Positions 1 to 10,769 of a stretch of DNA of 64,000 bases are shown here, piece after piece (the first letter of the stretch is position 1; each line of letters opens with the position of its first letter). The DNA lies in NCBI GenBank assembly GCA_902515185.1, contig CABXTN010000001.1:1-64000 (forward strand), written 5' to 3'. A program made the position numbers and the translations under genes. The notes beneath the pieces were generated by a model. It saw only the letters and a program-made list of their open reading frames with translations. It was not told the origin of the DNA and ran no database searches. The stretch is from an uncultured Pelagibacteraceae bacterium. GTDB lineage: Bacteria; Pseudomonadota; Alphaproteobacteria; Pelagibacterales; Pelagibacteraceae.

Positions 1-1
1 T

Positions 2-274
<273 letters not shown>

Positions 275-326
275 AGTTGTTTTAATAAATCTTTTGGTAT
301 AAAAAATCACTAACTTAGGAGTAATA

Positions 327-617
327 ATGTCAAATTCTGGAATAGGTCAGTTCATACCTTTAATTTTAATCTTTGTGATATTCTATTTTTTTTTAATAAG
401 ACCCCAACAAAAGAAAGTCAAAGAACATAAAGTTATGGTTGAAAATTTAAAAAGAGGTGACAAGGTTATAACTGTTGGTGGTATAGTAGGAACAATTGAT
501 AGAATAATTGATGGTGAAAAAGTTGAAGTTGAAATATCCGATAATGTAAAAGTTGAAATAGTTAAAGCCACGGGTATCCAAAGCTTAGTAACCTCAAATC
601 AAGATCCTAAAAAATAA
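327..617 (+). CDS. yajC: Preprotein translocase accessory subunit YajC
   Basis: This 96-aa protein has one N-terminal membrane helix ('FIPLILIFVIFYFFLI', about residues 8-23). The YajC signature 'RPQQKKVKEHKVMVENLKRGDKV' follows, then a small cytosolic beta domain ('VGGIVGTIDRI'). YajC joins SecD and SecF in the complex that assists SecYEG during protein export. A clear 'aggag' lies upstream of the ATG, which is uncommon in this window and supports the start. It lies 16 bases before secD and probably forms a yajC-secD-secF operon. Confidence 0.96.
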   Translation: MSNSGIGQFIPLILIFVIFYFFLIRPQQKKVKEHKVMVENLKRGDKVITVGGIVGTIDRIIDGEKVEVEISDNVKVEIVKATGIQSLVTSNQDPKK

Positions 618-633
618 TAGTTGATTTTTAAAA

Positions 634-2193
634 GTGTTATATTTTTCAAAATTAAGAATATTTACTATTACACTTATTTCGATTATTTTATTTTTTTTTG
701 CTTTATCAAATTTAACAAAATTTGATGATAATTTTTTAAATAAAAAAATTAATCTAGGTCTAGATTTACAAGGTGGGTCTTACCTTCTTTTAGAAATTGA
801 CAATAAACCAGTTATAACAAAAGATTTACAAAACAAAATTACCTTTTTAAAAAATTACTTTAAAGATAAAGATATAAATATTTATAACCTTAAAATTTAT
901 AATGAAGACTCAATATTATTTGAAACAGATGATAAAAATGTAGAACAAGTATACAGTTTATTAGAATCTAAAGAAGAACCTATTAATCCTTATTTTGAAA
1001 AGTATAAGTCATTTAAGTTCAATATTGAAAATAATAAAAATCAATTTAAAATTAGTTTATCCAAGTATGGTATAATTGAGTTAAAAAATTCCTCATTAGA
1101 TCAGGCAATTGAAATTGTTAGAAGAAGAATCGATGAGGTTGGAACTAATGAACCAAATATTTTGAAACGTGGTAATGATAGAATTTTGGTTGAACTTCCA
1201 GGCCTTGATGACCCGATGAGAATTAAAAATCTTTTAGGTAAAACTGCAAATTTAACTTTTAGATTTATATCTAAACAAACCGAAGAGCAATTTGGAACGG
1301 ATATAATTGAATTTGAGGATAATTCTGAAACACCAGCAAATGTAAGCAAAAGAATAATTATTAGTGGCGAGAATCTTATTGATGCTCAGCCAAGAATGGA
1401 CTCTCAAAATAATGAAACTGTGGTTACTTTTACTTTAGATAGAGTGGGTGCTAAAAGATTTGGTAAATCCACAACCTCTGGAATTGGCAAAAGGTTGGCC
1501 ATAGTATTAGACGAAAAAATAATAAGTGCTCCGGTGGTTAGAGAAGCAATTATAAGTGGATCGGGACAGATTACTGGAAATTTTACTTTTCAATCAGCAA
1601 CAGATCTGTCCTTATTATTAAGATCTGGGGCTTTACCAGCACCAATGAATATCATTGAAGAAAGAACAGTTGGACCTGGCTTGGGTGAAGACTCTATTAA
1701 GGCAGGAATTATTGCTTTAATAACAGGTTTTATACTAGTTATTTTATTTATGCTATTAAAGTATAAATTTTTTGGACTAATTGCAAATACAGCATTAATT
1801 TTTAATTTACTTTTTTTAATAGGAATACTTACTTTGTTTGAAGCGACATTAACTCTTCCTGGTATTGCGGGAATAATTTTAACCGTTGGTATGGCAGTAG
1901 ATGCTAACGTTTTAATATTTGAAAGAATTAAGGAAGAAAAAAATAATGAAAAAAATCAACTTATAGCATTCGATACAGGTTACACAAAATCTAAATCAGC
2001 TATTTTAGATGCCAATGTTACAACTTTTATTGCTGCAATTATTTTATTTTTTTTGGGATCTGGTCCAATCAAAGGATTTTCAATCACATTAGGTATTGGT
2101 ATATTAACAACTCTTTTTTCAGTTTACTTTATAGCAAGATTATTAACATCTCTTTATGTAATAAAGAATAAAGATAGAGTAATTAAAATATAA
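634..2193 (+). CDS. secD: Protein translocase subunit SecD
   Basis: At 519 aa this is usual for bacterial SecD. There is an N-terminal helix (about residues 9-27), the D1 motif 'LGLDLQGGSYLLLEID', a periplasmic P1 domain with 'RRRIDEVGTNEP' and 'ILVELPGL', and a C-terminal block of five helices with 'GMAVDANVLIFERIKEE'. With SecF it uses the proton motive force to pull substrates through at the periplasmic face. The start is GTG (base 634) and no in-frame ATG suits the N-terminus better. secF begins 5 bases after the stop. Confidence 0.97.
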   Translation: MLYFSKLRIFTITLISIILFFFALSNLTKFDDNFLNKKINLGLDLQGGSYLLLEIDNKPVITKDLQNKITFLKNYFKDKDINIYNLKIYNEDSILFETDDKNVEQVYSLLESKEEPINPYFEKYKSFKFNIENNKNQFKISLSKYGIIELKNSSLDQAIEIVRRRIDEVGTNEPNILKRGNDRILVELPGLDDPMRIKNLLGKTANLTFRFISKQTEEQFGTDIIEFEDNSETPANVSKRIIISGENLIDAQPRMDSQNNETVVTFTLDRVGAKRFGKSTTSGIGKRLAIVLDEKIISAPVVREAIISGSGQITGNFTFQSATDLSLLLRSGALPAPMNIIEERTVGPGLGEDSIKAGIIALITGFILVILFMLLKYKFFGLIANTALIFNLLFLIGILTLFEATLTLPGIAGIILTVGMAVDANVLIFERIKEEKNNEKNQLIAFDTGYTKSKSAILDANVTTFIAAIILFFLGSGPIKGFSITLGIGILTTLFSVYFIARLLTSLYVIKNKDRVIKI

Positions 2194-2198
2194 TATTT

Positions 2199-3089
2199 AT
2201 GAAAAATTATAAATTTAATCGTTTTTATAAATTATTCACATCAATTTCTGGTATTTTAGTTCTTATTTCCTTTTTATTACTTATTTTTAAAGGATTAAAT
2301 TTTGGTATTGATTTTAAAGGTGGCACATTAATTGAACTTAGAACCATCGATAAACAAATTAATATATCGACTTTAAGAAATGCATTTTCAAATATGAACT
2401 TAGGAGATGTTGCAATAAAAAATTTTGGTAATGAAAATGATTATTTAATAAAATTTGAAAAAAAAGGTGACAACAAAAATTTAATACAAAATATCAAAAA
2501 GAATCTTAATTCATCCATAGGAACAGGCTACGAAATTAGACGATCTGAAAATGTTGGACCAAAAGTTAGTGAAGAATTGTTAAAGGGAGGTTTAATAGCT
2601 ATTGCGGTATCACTAGGAGCCATGCTGTTTTATATTTGGATCAGATTTGAATGGCAATTTAGCGTGGGTGCTATAATTGCTTTATTTCATGATGTTCTTA
2701 TTACTATGGGGATATTTTCCCTACTCAGTCTAGAGGTTAATCTATCTATAGTTGCAGCAATCCTCACTATCGTAGGCTATTCAATGAACGACACAGTTGT
2801 TATTTTTGATAGAGTAAGAGAAAATTTAAAAAAACATATTGATCTAAAAATTTTTGATATCACAAACTTATCTATCAATGAAACATTGTCCAGAACAATA
2901 ATCACTTCATTAACTACATTATTAGCATTGTTGTCTATATTTTTTTTTGGTGGTGAAATTCTTAAAGGTTTTTCTTTCGCAATGATATTAGGTGTTATTC
3001 TTGGGACTTATTCATCTATATTTATTGCAAATCCTATTTTAGTTAATCTAAGAGTTTCTTATAGAACTATTGTAAAAGAAGAAGACTAA
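2199..3089 (+). CDS. secF: Protein translocase subunit SecF
   Basis: This 296-aa partner of SecD has the SecF signature 'GLNFGIDFKGGTLIELR' after the first helix, and 'YSMNDTVVIFDRVRENL' in the transmembrane core (about residues 190-206). Six membrane helices are visible, with a short periplasmic domain between helices 1 and 2. It is the last gene of the yajC-secD-secF run and overlaps the convergent PuuD-like gene by 4 bases, leaving no room for a separate terminator. Confidence 0.97.
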   Translation: MKNYKFNRFYKLFTSISGILVLISFLLLIFKGLNFGIDFKGGTLIELRTIDKQINISTLRNAFSNMNLGDVAIKNFGNENDYLIKFEKKGDNKNLIQNIKKNLNSSIGTGYEIRRSENVGPKVSEELLKGGLIAIAVSLGAMLFYIWIRFEWQFSVGAIIALFHDVLITMGIFSLLSLEVNLSIVAAILTIVGYSMNDTVVIFDRVRENLKKHIDLKIFDITNLSINETLSRTIITSLTTLLALLSIFFFGGEILKGFSFAMILGVILGTYSSIFIANPILVNLRVSYRTIVKEED

Positions 3090-3688
3090 TATAAATTTTG
3101 AGCAGCAACCATTGAAAGAAGCATTGGTAGCGATAATAAAGTGTTAGTTCTTGAAATTAACATTGCTGTTTTTGCTGATTTCGCTTTTAAGTCAGGATCG
3201 CATTCTACAATGCCAAGAGCTCTTTTTTGATTAGGCCATATAATAAACCAAACATTAAAAGCCATTATTAAACCTAACCACATACCTATTCCGATTGCAG
3301 TATTTTTTCCTCCACCAGAGCCGATACCAAATATTAGTGCGTCGTGAACATAGCCATTTAACCAAGCTAAGATAAGTCCTGTTATTACTGTTGCCAGCGC
3401 AGCCCATCTAAAATAAAAAAGAGCAGAAGGCGCAATTACTTTACCAATGGCTGGTTTTTGATCATCGGGTATGTTTGGCATATTAGGTATTTGCACAAAA
3501 TTAAAGTACCACAGTAATCCTATCCACATTATTGCTACAACAACATGAATATATCTAAATAACCAACTCCAAAATAACCTATCTATATCAAATCCCTCAT
3601 TATTCAAGAAAAGGCCAATAAATAAAAGAATAGATATTGCTAATGAGGCATGTATTGTTTTAGGAAGTGAAGTTAATATTTTAATCAT
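3086..3688 (-). CDS. Urate_ox_N / PuuD-like integral membrane protein
   Basis: This 200-aa hydrophobic protein has about five or six membrane helices. Motifs resemble the N-terminal membrane domain of PuuD-type urate hydroxylases: 'FRYIHVVVAIMWIGLLWYFNF' with a helix-embedded His, then 'FNVWFIIWPNQKRALG'. In PuuD this domain precedes a cytochrome c domain, which is absent here, so urate oxidation is uncertain. The His-rich helices suggest heme or redox membrane chemistry. It is monocistronic, between convergent secF and co-oriented uvrA. The family call is from recognition; the function is inferred. Confidence 0.75.
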   Translation of the reverse strand: MIKILTSLPKTIHASLAISILLFIGLFLNNEGFDIDRLFWSWLFRYIHVVVAIMWIGLLWYFNFVQIPNMPNIPDDQKPAIGKVIAPSALFYFRWAALATVITGLILAWLNGYVHDALIFGIGSGGGKNTAIGIGMWLGLIMAFNVWFIIWPNQKRALGIVECDPDLKAKSAKTAMLISRTNTLLSLPMLLSMVAAQNLY

Positions 3689-3717
3689 TTTTTTATAATA
3701 TCATACTTTATTTAAAT

Positions 3718-6594
3718 TTATGCAATCTTTTTGATTTTATTTTCAAGTAAATCTTTAAGGAATTTCCCTGTATAACTACCCTTAATTTTTATAATATCCT
3801 CTGGTTTGCCTTCAGCTATAATACTACCACCATTTACACCTCCGTCAGGTCCCATATCAATTATATGATCAGCAGTTTTAATTACATCAAGATTATGTTC
3901 AATAACCACAACTGTGTTTCCTGTTGCTACAAAAGTATGCAATATTTCTAATAGTTTTTTTATATCATGTTGATGTAACCCAGTTGTTGGTTCATCCAAT
4001 ATATATATTGTTCTACCAGTTGACCTTCTTGATAATTCTTTAGCTAATTTAATTCTCTGAGCCTCACCACCAGATAGTGTAGTTGCTTGCTGTCCTATTT
4101 TTATGTAGCCTAAACCAACTTTTTTTAAAGTTAATAACTTTGATCTTATATTTGGTATATTTTCAAAATAATCACAACCCTCATCTACGCTCATATCCAA
4201 AACATCAGCAATGCTCTTATCTTTAAATTTAATTTCTAATGTTTCTCTATTATATCTACTACCCTTACATTCATCGCAGGTTATATAAACATCAGGTAAA
4301 AAATGCATCTCATATGTAATTACACCGTCACCTTCACAAGCTTCACATCTTCCTCCTCTTACATTAAATGAAAATCTACCTGGTTTATATCCTCTACTTT
4401 TAGATTCTGGTAAACTTGTAAACCAATCACGTATAGGTCCAAATGCACCAGTGTATGTTGCTGGATTTGATCTAGGTGTTCTTCCAATAGGAGATTGATC
4501 TATATTAATAATCTTATCTACAAGCTCAACACCTTTAAAAGTTTTAAAAGGCATTGGAATTTTTCTAGATTTATTATTGTTTAAGCTTAAATTTAAAGCA
4601 TTATAAAGTGTCTGTAATACCAAAGTTGATTTACCACTGCCAGAAACACCAGTAATGCAAGTAAAGCAACCAAAAGGTATTTTTAAGTTAACATTTTTTA
4701 AATTATTACCTGTAGCTCCACCTAGTTGTAAAAATCTTCCATTTTTAGCAAGCTTTCTCACTTTAGGGATTGGGATAAATTTTTTATTAGATAAATATTT
4801 TCCTGTAATGCTAAAGTCGTTCTTAATGATATCTGAAAAAGAACCTTGGGCTATTACTTCACCACCGTTGTGACCAGCTTCTGGTCCTAAATCAATTATG
4901 TGATCTGCACTTTCCATTGTTTCGGTGTCATGTTCAACGACGATTACTGTGTTTCCAAGATCTCTCAATCTTTTTAAAGCATTAATCAGTTTTACATTAT
5001 CCTTCTGATGTAATCCGATAGATGGCTCATCCAAAACATAAAGAACACCTGTTAATCCTGAACCTATTTGTGAAGCGAGTCTTATTCTTTGAGCTTCTCC
5101 ACCTGATAAGGTTCCGGACTCACGCGACAATGTTAGATAGTCAAGCCCAACATTCAACAAAAAATTTAATCTTTCATTTATTTCTTTTAGTATATGTTCA
5201 GCAATCTTTAATTCTCTTTCGCTTAAATTGTTTTCAAGATCTTTAAACCATTTTTCTGCGTCTGTAATAGACATTTCAGTTACTTCACTAATATGCAAAC
5301 TATTAATTTTTACACATAAAGCTTCTTCTTTTAGTCTATGGCCCTTGCACATTTCACATTTAGAGTCAGATTGATATTGGGAAATTTCTTCTCTTTTCCA
5401 ATCACTATCAGTTTCTAAGTATCTACGTTCTAAATTATTTATAACTCCTTCAAATGTTTTTTTATGAGAATATTTTTCATATCCATCATCATAACTAAAT
5501 TTAATTTCTTCGTCGTCAGATCCATATAAAATGACATCTTTTATTTTTTTGGGTATTTTTTCCCATCTATCATTAAGAGAAAAATCATAGTGTTTTGATA
5601 GTGAAGCTAGAGTTTGAGCATAATACAAACTTGATGATTTTGACCAAGGCTCTATTGCACCATCAGCAATAGTTTTTTTAACATTTGGTACTACTAAATT
5701 TGGATCTACATTCAACTTAATTCCAATACCTTCACATTCCTCACACGCGCCATAAGGACTATTGAATGAAAAAAGTCTTGGTTCAATCTCTTCTATTGTA
5801 AAACCACTTTCTGGACATGCAAACTTTGATGAAAAAATTTTTCTCTCAATTTTCCTAAATTTTGCAGGTAAAGTTTCATTTTCATATTCAATAAAAACAA
5901 GTCCATTAGAAAGATTTAACGCTGCCTCTAAGGATTCAGCTAATCTGTTACCCAATGAACTGTTTAAAACTATTCGATCTACAAGAACATGAATATCATG
6001 TTTTAATTTTTTGTTTAATTCAGGTACGCTATCAATGTCGTATAGTTTTCCATCAACTTTAATTTTTCTAAAGCCTCTTCTTTTATAGCCCTGTATATCC
6101 TTTTTATATTCTCCTTTACGACCTCTAACCACTGGAGCATATATATAGATAGTCGATTTTTTTGGTATCTGCTTAATTATATCAACCATTTGTGTAATTG
6201 TTTGAGACTCAATTTTTTTACCTGTAAAAGGGGAATAGGGTGTACCTGCCCTTGCATACAAGACCCTCATGTAATCATAAATTTCAGTTACAGTAGCAAC
6301 TGTTGACCTTGGATTTTTTGATGTATTTTTTTGCTCTATTGAAATAGCAGGGCTCAGGCCTTCAATCAAATCTACATTTGGTTTTTTCATTTTATCTAAG
6401 AATTGACGGGCGTAAGCCGATAAGCTCTCAACATATCTTCTTTGACCTTCAGCATATATTGTATCAAAAGCCAGAGATGATTTTCCTGATCCAGAAAGCC
6501 CAGTAATAACTACAAACTTTTCTTTGGGTATGGTCACAGATACATTTTTTAAATTATGTTCTTTTGCCCCTTTAATAACTATGTTTTTAAGCAT
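3718..6594 (-). CDS. uvrA: UvrABC excinuclease subunit A
   Basis: This 958-aa DNA damage sensor of nucleotide excision repair has two ABC ATPase halves. They carry Walker A '[12 protein letters not shown]' near residue 31 and '[13 protein letters not shown]' near residue 645, two ABC signatures ('[14 protein letters not shown]', '[14 protein letters not shown]') and Walker B 'LDEPSIGLH' / 'LDEPTTGLH'. The C-terminal zinc finger is intact ('CEACEGDG...CDECKG'). The first has CPES in place of one CxxC, which I recall as usual in alphaproteobacterial UvrA. It is divergent from ssb across a short intergenic region holding a long palindrome. Confidence 0.98.
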   Translation of the reverse strand: MLKNIVIKGAKEHNLKNVSVTIPKEKFVVITGLSGSGKSSLAFDTIYAEGQRRYVESLSAYARQFLDKMKKPNVDLIEGLSPAISIEQKNTSKNPRSTVATVTEIYDYMRVLYARAGTPYSPFTGKKIESQTITQMVDIIKQIPKKSTIYIYAPVVRGRKGEYKKDIQGYKRRGFRKIKVDGKLYDIDSVPELNKKLKHDIHVLVDRIVLNSSLGNRLAESLEAALNLSNGLVFIEYENETLPAKFRKIERKIFSSKFACPESGFTIEEIEPRLFSFNSPYGACEECEGIGIKLNVDPNLVVPNVKKTIADGAIEPWSKSSSLYYAQTLASLSKHYDFSLNDRWEKIPKKIKDVILYGSDDEEIKFSYDDGYEKYSHKKTFEGVINNLERRYLETDSDWKREEISQYQSDSKCEMCKGHRLKEEALCVKINSLHISEVTEMSITDAEKWFKDLENNLSERELKIAEHILKEINERLNFLLNVGLDYLTLSRESGTLSGGEAQRIRLASQIGSGLTGVLYVLDEPSIGLHQKDNVKLINALKRLRDLGNTVIVVEHDTETMESADHIIDLGPEAGHNGGEVIAQGSFSDIIKNDFSITGKYLSNKKFIPIPKVRKLAKNGRFLQLGGATGNNLKNVNLKIPFGCFTCITGVSGSGKSTLVLQTLYNALNLSLNNNKSRKIPMPFKTFKGVELVDKIINIDQSPIGRTPRSNPATYTGAFGPIRDWFTSLPESKSRGYKPGRFSFNVRGGRCEACEGDGVITYEMHFLPDVYITCDECKGSRYNRETLEIKFKDKSIADVLDMSVDEGCDYFENIPNIRSKLLTLKKVGLGYIKIGQQATTLSGGEAQRIKLAKELSRRSTGRTIYILDEPTTGLHQHDIKKLLEILHTFVATGNTVVVIEHNLDVIKTADHIIDMGPDGGVNGGSIIAEGKPEDIIKIKGSYTGKFLKDLLENKIKKIA

Positions 6595-6641
6595 ATTTTT
6601 TGTTGCTTTAAATAAATAAAATTAATATTCAGTGTTGTTAT

Positions 6642-6673
6642 ATGATATAAATATATAAATATATTTATATCAT
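6642..6673. promoter_or_regulatory. Perfect 15-bp inverted repeat between uvrA and ssb (candidate operator or shared promoter)
   Basis: The sequence is atgatataaatatat, then aa, then atatatttatatcat: a perfect 32-bp palindrome with a 2-base spacer. It lies in the 91-base gap between divergent uvrA and ssb, 13 bases before the ssb ATG. In Escherichia coli this gap carries a shared LexA box. Here I see neither the enteric SOS box (CTG-N10-CAG) nor the alphaproteobacterial GTTC repeats. The palindrome also contains TATAAA/TATATT-like -10 hexamers on both strands, so it may simply be overlapping promoters. Confidence 0.5.
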
Positions 6674-6685
6674 CTTTAAAATATT

Positions 6686-7135
6686 ATGGCTGGAAGTTTA
6701 AATAAAGTATTATTAATTGGTCGTTTAGGCGCAGATCCTGAGATCAAGGAAATGGTAAATGGTAAAAGTGTTGCTAGATTAAGTTTAGCTACAAGCCAGT
6801 CATGGAAAGATAAAAATACTGGAGAAAAAAAGGAGAAAACCGAATGGCACCGTATAGTTGTATTTAATGAAGGTTTGGTAAATGTAGTAAAGCAATATTT
6901 AAAGAAAGGTGCTCAAATTTACGTTGAGGGTCAAATATCTACAAGAAAATGGAAAGATGAAAAATCAGGCCAAGATAGGTATTCAACTGAAGTCGTAATT
7001 CAAGGATATAATTCATCACTAACTATGCTTGGTGGTGGAAATAGCTCAGGTATTTCAAATCAAGACAATACTCAATCAATAGAAGGTTCCTCCCAAGCAT
7101 CTCAAAACGATCTGGATGATGAAATTCCATTTTAG
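6686..7135 (+). CDS. ssb: Single-stranded DNA-binding protein
   Basis: This 149-aa protein has an N-terminal OB fold (about residues 1-108) starting '[20 protein letters not shown]', with '[10 protein letters not shown]' and '[13 protein letters not shown]'. A Ser/Gln/Asn-rich linker follows, and the acidic tip 'DDEIPF' recruits repair and replication partners. It coats single-stranded DNA as a tetramer. gyrA starts 5 bases downstream, so the two are probably co-transcribed. Confidence 0.98.
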   Translation: MAGSLNKVLLIGRLGADPEIKEMVNGKSVARLSLATSQSWKDKNTGEKKEKTEWHRIVVFNEGLVNVVKQYLKKGAQIYVEGQISTRKWKDEKSGQDRYSTEVVIQGYNSSLTMLGGGNSSGISNQDNTQSIEGSSQASQNDLDDEIPF

Positions 7136-7140
7136 TTTTT

Positions 7141-9720
7141 ATGCCAGAAACAGAAAAAATAAAAAATAATAATATCAAACCAATAACAATGTATGATGAG
7201 ATGAGTTCATCTTATCTATCATATGCAATGAGTGTAATTGTTAGTAGAGCATTGCCCGATATAAGGGATGGATTAAAACCAGTACACAGAAGAATTATTT
7301 TTGCAATGCATAAAGGTGGATTTGATTGGACAAAGCAATTCAGAAAATCAGCAAGAATAGTAGGTGATGTTATTGGTAAATATCATCCACACGGGGATCA
7401 AGCCGTATATGATGCGCTTGTAAGGATGGTTCAAGATTTTTCAATGAGCTTACCTTTAATTGCTGGTCAGGGAAATTTCGGATCTATTGATGGCGATCCA
7501 CCAGCAGCTATGAGATATACTGAGACCAAACTTGCTAAAATTTCACAATTTTTAATTGATGATATTGATAAAGATACAGTCAATTTCAAAAGTAATTACG
7601 ATGAAACAGAAAAAGAACCAGTAGTGCTTCCAGCACAATATCCAAACCTGCTAGTTAACGGTGCTGGTGGTATTGCAGTAGGAATGGCTACCAGCATACC
7701 ACCTCATAATCTGGGAGAAGTTATCGATGGTACCTTAGCTTTAATAAATAATAGAGATATCAAAATTAATGATCTGATGAAGCATATACCGGGTCCTGAT
7801 TTTCCAACTGGTGGAACAATAATTGGTAAAAATATTATTAAAGAGGGGTATAAAAATGGAAGAGGATCTTTTAAAATTAGAGGTGAAATTAAAATAGAAC
7901 AAAGATCAAATGGTAAAGAAAGAATAGTAATAACCTCAATACCTTACCAAGTAAACAAATCAACTTTAAATGAAAGAATTGCTGAACTTGTAAGAGAAAA
8001 AAAAATAGAGGGGATAAGTGATATTAGAGATGAGTCTAATAGAGAGGGCATAAGAGTAGCAATTGATTTAAGAAGAGGTGTTGAGCCAGAAACAGTTAAA
8101 AGACAATTATACAAATATACATCTATAGAAAGTTCTTTTGGATTTAATACTTTAGCCATTGTTGACCAAAAACCTAAAACCTGCAATTTAAAAGATTTTA
8201 TAGATCATTTTTTAAAGTTTAGGGAAGATGTTGTTATAAAAAAAACTAAACATGATCTTCAAAAAGCTGAAGATCGAGCTCATATATTAATCGGATTATC
8301 TGTATCTGTAGAAAACTTAGATAAAGTGATTAAAATTATTAGATCTTCTAAAACTCCTGATGATGCAAAAAAAGAATTATCGAAAACTAAATGGAAAATA
8401 AATAAATCTTTAAAATTTATTAAGATGATAGAAGCTAAAAATTCCAAGGCGAATTATAATTTAACAGAAGCTCAAATTAATTCAATTTTAGAATTAAGGC
8501 TACAAAAGTTAACAGCATTAGGAATTAACGAAATTGAAGTTGAAATTAAAAAACTTGCAGAATTAATTAATCAATTTAAAAAAATAATTAATTCTAAAAA
8601 AGAATTAATGAATGTAATAAGTAATGACCTTAAAAATATTAAAGATAGGTTTGCAATCCCAAGACGTACAAAAATAATTGATGCTGTTTTAAATTATGAT
8701 ATCGAGGAAACTATTCAAAAAGAGTCAGTTTTAATAACAGTCACTTTACAAGGATACATAAAAAGAGGATCATTAAGCGCAGTCAAACAACAAAAAAGAG
8801 GTGGCAAAGGCAAATCAGGTATAAAAACAAGACATGAAGATTCTGTTGTTCAAACGTTGTCGGTAAATACCCATACATCAGTTCTATTTTTCTCTACAGA
8901 GGGTCTTGTTTATAAAATTAAAGCTTGGAAAATTCCTGAGGGCACAGCATCTTCGAAGGGAAAATCTTTGTTTAATATATTGCCACTTAAAAACCATCAA
9001 TCAATCAGTTCAATAATGCCATTTCCTGAAGAAAAAACAGATTGGAAAGATAAACATATTGTTTTTGCAACAAGTAATGGGAAAATAAGAAAAAATAGTC
9101 TGGAAGATTTTTCTTCAATTAATGCATCAGGCAAAATTGCTATGAAACTAGATAATAACGACCAAATTATTGGTGTTAAAATCTGTAAAGATGATCAAGA
9201 TATCATTTTAAGTACAAAGCAAGGTAAATGTATAAGATTTGAGTCTAAAAAATTAAGAGTTTTTAAAGGTAGATCTTCAAAAGGAATAAAAGGTCTAAAT
9301 TTATCAGATAATGATGAGATTGTTTCTTTATCTATAATTGATCATAATGACGGAAAGAAAACTAAAAAAAATGGAAAAGATGAAGCTTCTGAAGCCAAAG
9401 CAAAGGAAAGATTTATACTTTCTATTACTGAAAATGGTTATGGAAAAAGAACATCTCATTATGATTTTAGAGTGACAAATAGAGGTGGCAAAGGAATAAT
9501 AGGCATAGTTAATTCAACACGGAATGGAAATGTTTCATCTTCTTTTCCAGTGAATGATGGAGATGAAATTCTAATTTCAACAAACGAAGGTAGAGTAATA
9601 AGAGTTGCTGTTAAAGAGATTAGAGTTGCGGGTAGAAATACACAGGGAGTAAGAATAATCAAATTATCTGGTAGCGAAAAAGTTGTATCTGCAATTAAAA
9701 TTGATGATAATTTGATATAA
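7141..9720 (+). CDS. gyrA: DNA gyrase subunit A
   Basis: This 859-aa subunit of type II topoisomerase introduces negative supercoils together with GyrB. The winged-helix and tower region holds the catalytic Tyr in '[14 protein letters not shown]', preceded by '[16 protein letters not shown]' and the quinolone-determining segment '[16 protein letters not shown]'. The C-terminal half contains beta-pinwheel repeats, with the GyrA box seen as '[10 protein letters not shown]'. Full length for the family. Its stop overlaps the coaD ATG by one base (TAATG). Confidence 0.98.
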   Translation: MPETEKIKNNNIKPITMYDEMSSSYLSYAMSVIVSRALPDIRDGLKPVHRRIIFAMHKGGFDWTKQFRKSARIVGDVIGKYHPHGDQAVYDALVRMVQDFSMSLPLIAGQGNFGSIDGDPPAAMRYTETKLAKISQFLIDDIDKDTVNFKSNYDETEKEPVVLPAQYPNLLVNGAGGIAVGMATSIPPHNLGEVIDGTLALINNRDIKINDLMKHIPGPDFPTGGTIIGKNIIKEGYKNGRGSFKIRGEIKIEQRSNGKERIVITSIPYQVNKSTLNERIAELVREKKIEGISDIRDESNREGIRVAIDLRRGVEPETVKRQLYKYTSIESSFGFNTLAIVDQKPKTCNLKDFIDHFLKFREDVVIKKTKHDLQKAEDRAHILIGLSVSVENLDKVIKIIRSSKTPDDAKKELSKTKWKINKSLKFIKMIEAKNSKANYNLTEAQINSILELRLQKLTALGINEIEVEIKKLAELINQFKKIINSKKELMNVISNDLKNIKDRFAIPRRTKIIDAVLNYDIEETIQKESVLITVTLQGYIKRGSLSAVKQQKRGGKGKSGIKTRHEDSVVQTLSVNTHTSVLFFSTEGLVYKIKAWKIPEGTASSKGKSLFNILPLKNHQSISSIMPFPEEKTDWKDKHIVFATSNGKIRKNSLEDFSSINASGKIAMKLDNNDQIIGVKICKDDQDIILSTKQGKCIRFESKKLRVFKGRSSKGIKGLNLSDNDEIVSLSIIDHNDGKKTKKNGKDEASEAKAKERFILSITENGYGKRTSHYDFRVTNRGGKGIIGIVNSTRNGNVSSSFPVNDGDEILISTNEGRVIRVAVKEIRVAGRNTQGVRIIKLSGSEKVVSAIKIDDNLI

Positions 9721-10214
9721 TGAAAAAAAATATTTTATACCCAGGGACATTTGATCCAATAACGTATGGTCATATAGACCTTATAAAGAAAGCACTTAAA
9801 ATTGGAGACAAGGTAATAGTTGCGATTTCTGAAAATGGTAAGAAGAATTATTTATTTAGCGCAGAAGAAAGAGTTAAATTAGTAAAAAAATCACTATTTG
9901 AAGACTTAAAAATACAAAAGAGCAAAGTACATGTTATATCTTTTAGCACTCTTACAACTGATTTGTGTAAAAAAATGAATTCTAAAATAATATTAAGAGG
10001 TTTGCGTGCTGTTTCTGATTTTGAATACGAATTTCAATTAGCTGGGATGAATAGGAAGCTAAATAATAGTATAGAAACTATTTTCTTAATGTCAGATGTT
10101 GAGAATCAGATTATTTCATCAAATTTTGTCAAAGAGATTATTGAATTAGGTGGAAATGTAAATAAATTTACATCAAAAAGTATAATTAAGGCATTAAAGG
10201 AAAAATATGAATAA
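9720..10214 (+). CDS. coaD: Phosphopantetheine adenylyltransferase
   Basis: At 164 aa this is the usual length. The nucleotidyltransferase motif 'YPGTFDPITYGHIDLI' (T/HxGH) is at the N-terminus, with 'LRGLRAVSDFEYEFQLAGMN' in the middle and 'QIISSNFVKEI' toward the end. It transfers AMP from ATP to 4'-phosphopantetheine, the fourth step of coenzyme A synthesis. It overlaps gyrA by one base and the cyclophilin gene by eight, so these genes share a transcript. Confidence 0.97.
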   Translation: MKKNILYPGTFDPITYGHIDLIKKALKIGDKVIVAISENGKKNYLFSAEERVKLVKKSLFEDLKIQKSKVHVISFSTLTTDLCKKMNSKIILRGLRAVSDFEYEFQLAGMNRKLNNSIETIFLMSDVENQIISSNFVKEIIELGGNVNKFTSKSIIKALKEKYE

Positions 10215-10761
10215 ATTGTTCTTAATATTATTTTTTTTTTTAATAACAACAAATATAACACAATCAAAGGAGAATATTATGATTTTAAAATTAAAAGATG
10301 GAAACGTTGAAATTAAACTATTTCCAGAAGTTGCACCTAATCACGTAGAGCGTATAAAAAAATTAGCTGATGAAGGACAATACGATAATGTTGTATTTCA
10401 CAGAGTAATAGATGGCTTTATGGCTCAAACAGGAGATGTTAAATTTGGGAACTCATCGAATAAAGATTTTGATTTAAAAAGAGCTGGTATGGGTGGTTCA
10501 GATTTACCTGACCTAAAAGCTGAATTTAATAATTTACCTCATGAAAAGGGTACATTATCAATGGCTAGATCTTCAGACCCTGACAGTGCTAATAGTCAAT
10601 TTTTTATTTGTTTTGAAACTGCTTCGCACTTAGATAGAAGTTATACTGTATTTGGAAAGGTGATAAGTGGAATGGAGTTTGTAGAAAAAATAAAAAGAGG
10701 TGATGGACCAAATGGTTCTGTTTCTGATCCAGATAAAATTTTAAGCTTCAAATCTAAGTAA
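10207..10761 (+). CDS. Cyclophilin-type peptidyl-prolyl isomerase with signal peptide
   Basis: Encodes 184 aa. Residues 1-20 form a hydrophobic signal peptide ('LFLILFFFLITTNITQS'), followed by a cyclophilin domain with 'VVFHRVIDGFMAQTGD' (catalytic Arg), 'GTLSMARSSDPDSANSQFFI' and 'LDRSYTVFGKVISGM'. It catalyses cis-trans isomerisation of prolyl bonds. The first start overlaps coaD by 8 bases and would give an exported protein. A second in-frame ATG at 10279 has a strong ribosome binding site and would give a 160-aa cytoplasmic form. Either or both may be used. Confidence 0.93.
   Translation: MNKLFLILFFFLITTNITQSKENIMILKLKDGNVEIKLFPEVAPNHVERIKKLADEGQYDNVVFHRVIDGFMAQTGDVKFGNSSNKDFDLKRAGMGGSDLPDLKAEFNNLPHEKGTLSMARSSDPDSANSQFFICFETASHLDRSYTVFGKVISGMEFVEKIKRGDGPNGSVSDPDKILSFKSK
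10266..10281 (+). promoter_or_regulatory. Internal ribosome binding site and alternative start within the cyclophilin gene
   Basis: AAAGGAG (10266-10272) stands six bases before an in-frame ATG at 10279, ideal Shine-Dalgarno spacing. Translation from here begins 'MILKLKDGNVEIKL', exactly where the cyclophilin fold starts, and omits the signal peptide. Strong Shine-Dalgarno motifs are rare among the neighbouring genes, so this one stands out. Confidence 0.6.
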
Positions 10762-10769
10762 AATGTTAA

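Noticed and set aside
4655-5992. Plus-strand ORFs inside uvrA (72-76 aa)
   Set aside because: Antisense shadows of a highly conserved gene, with no recognisable domains. The same applies to other track ORFs inside tgt, nhaA, hppA, rib and glyA genes.
6600-6685. LexA/SOS box in the uvrA-ssb gap
   Set aside because: Neither CTG-N10-CAG nor GTTC-N7-GTTC/GAAC-type elements are present.
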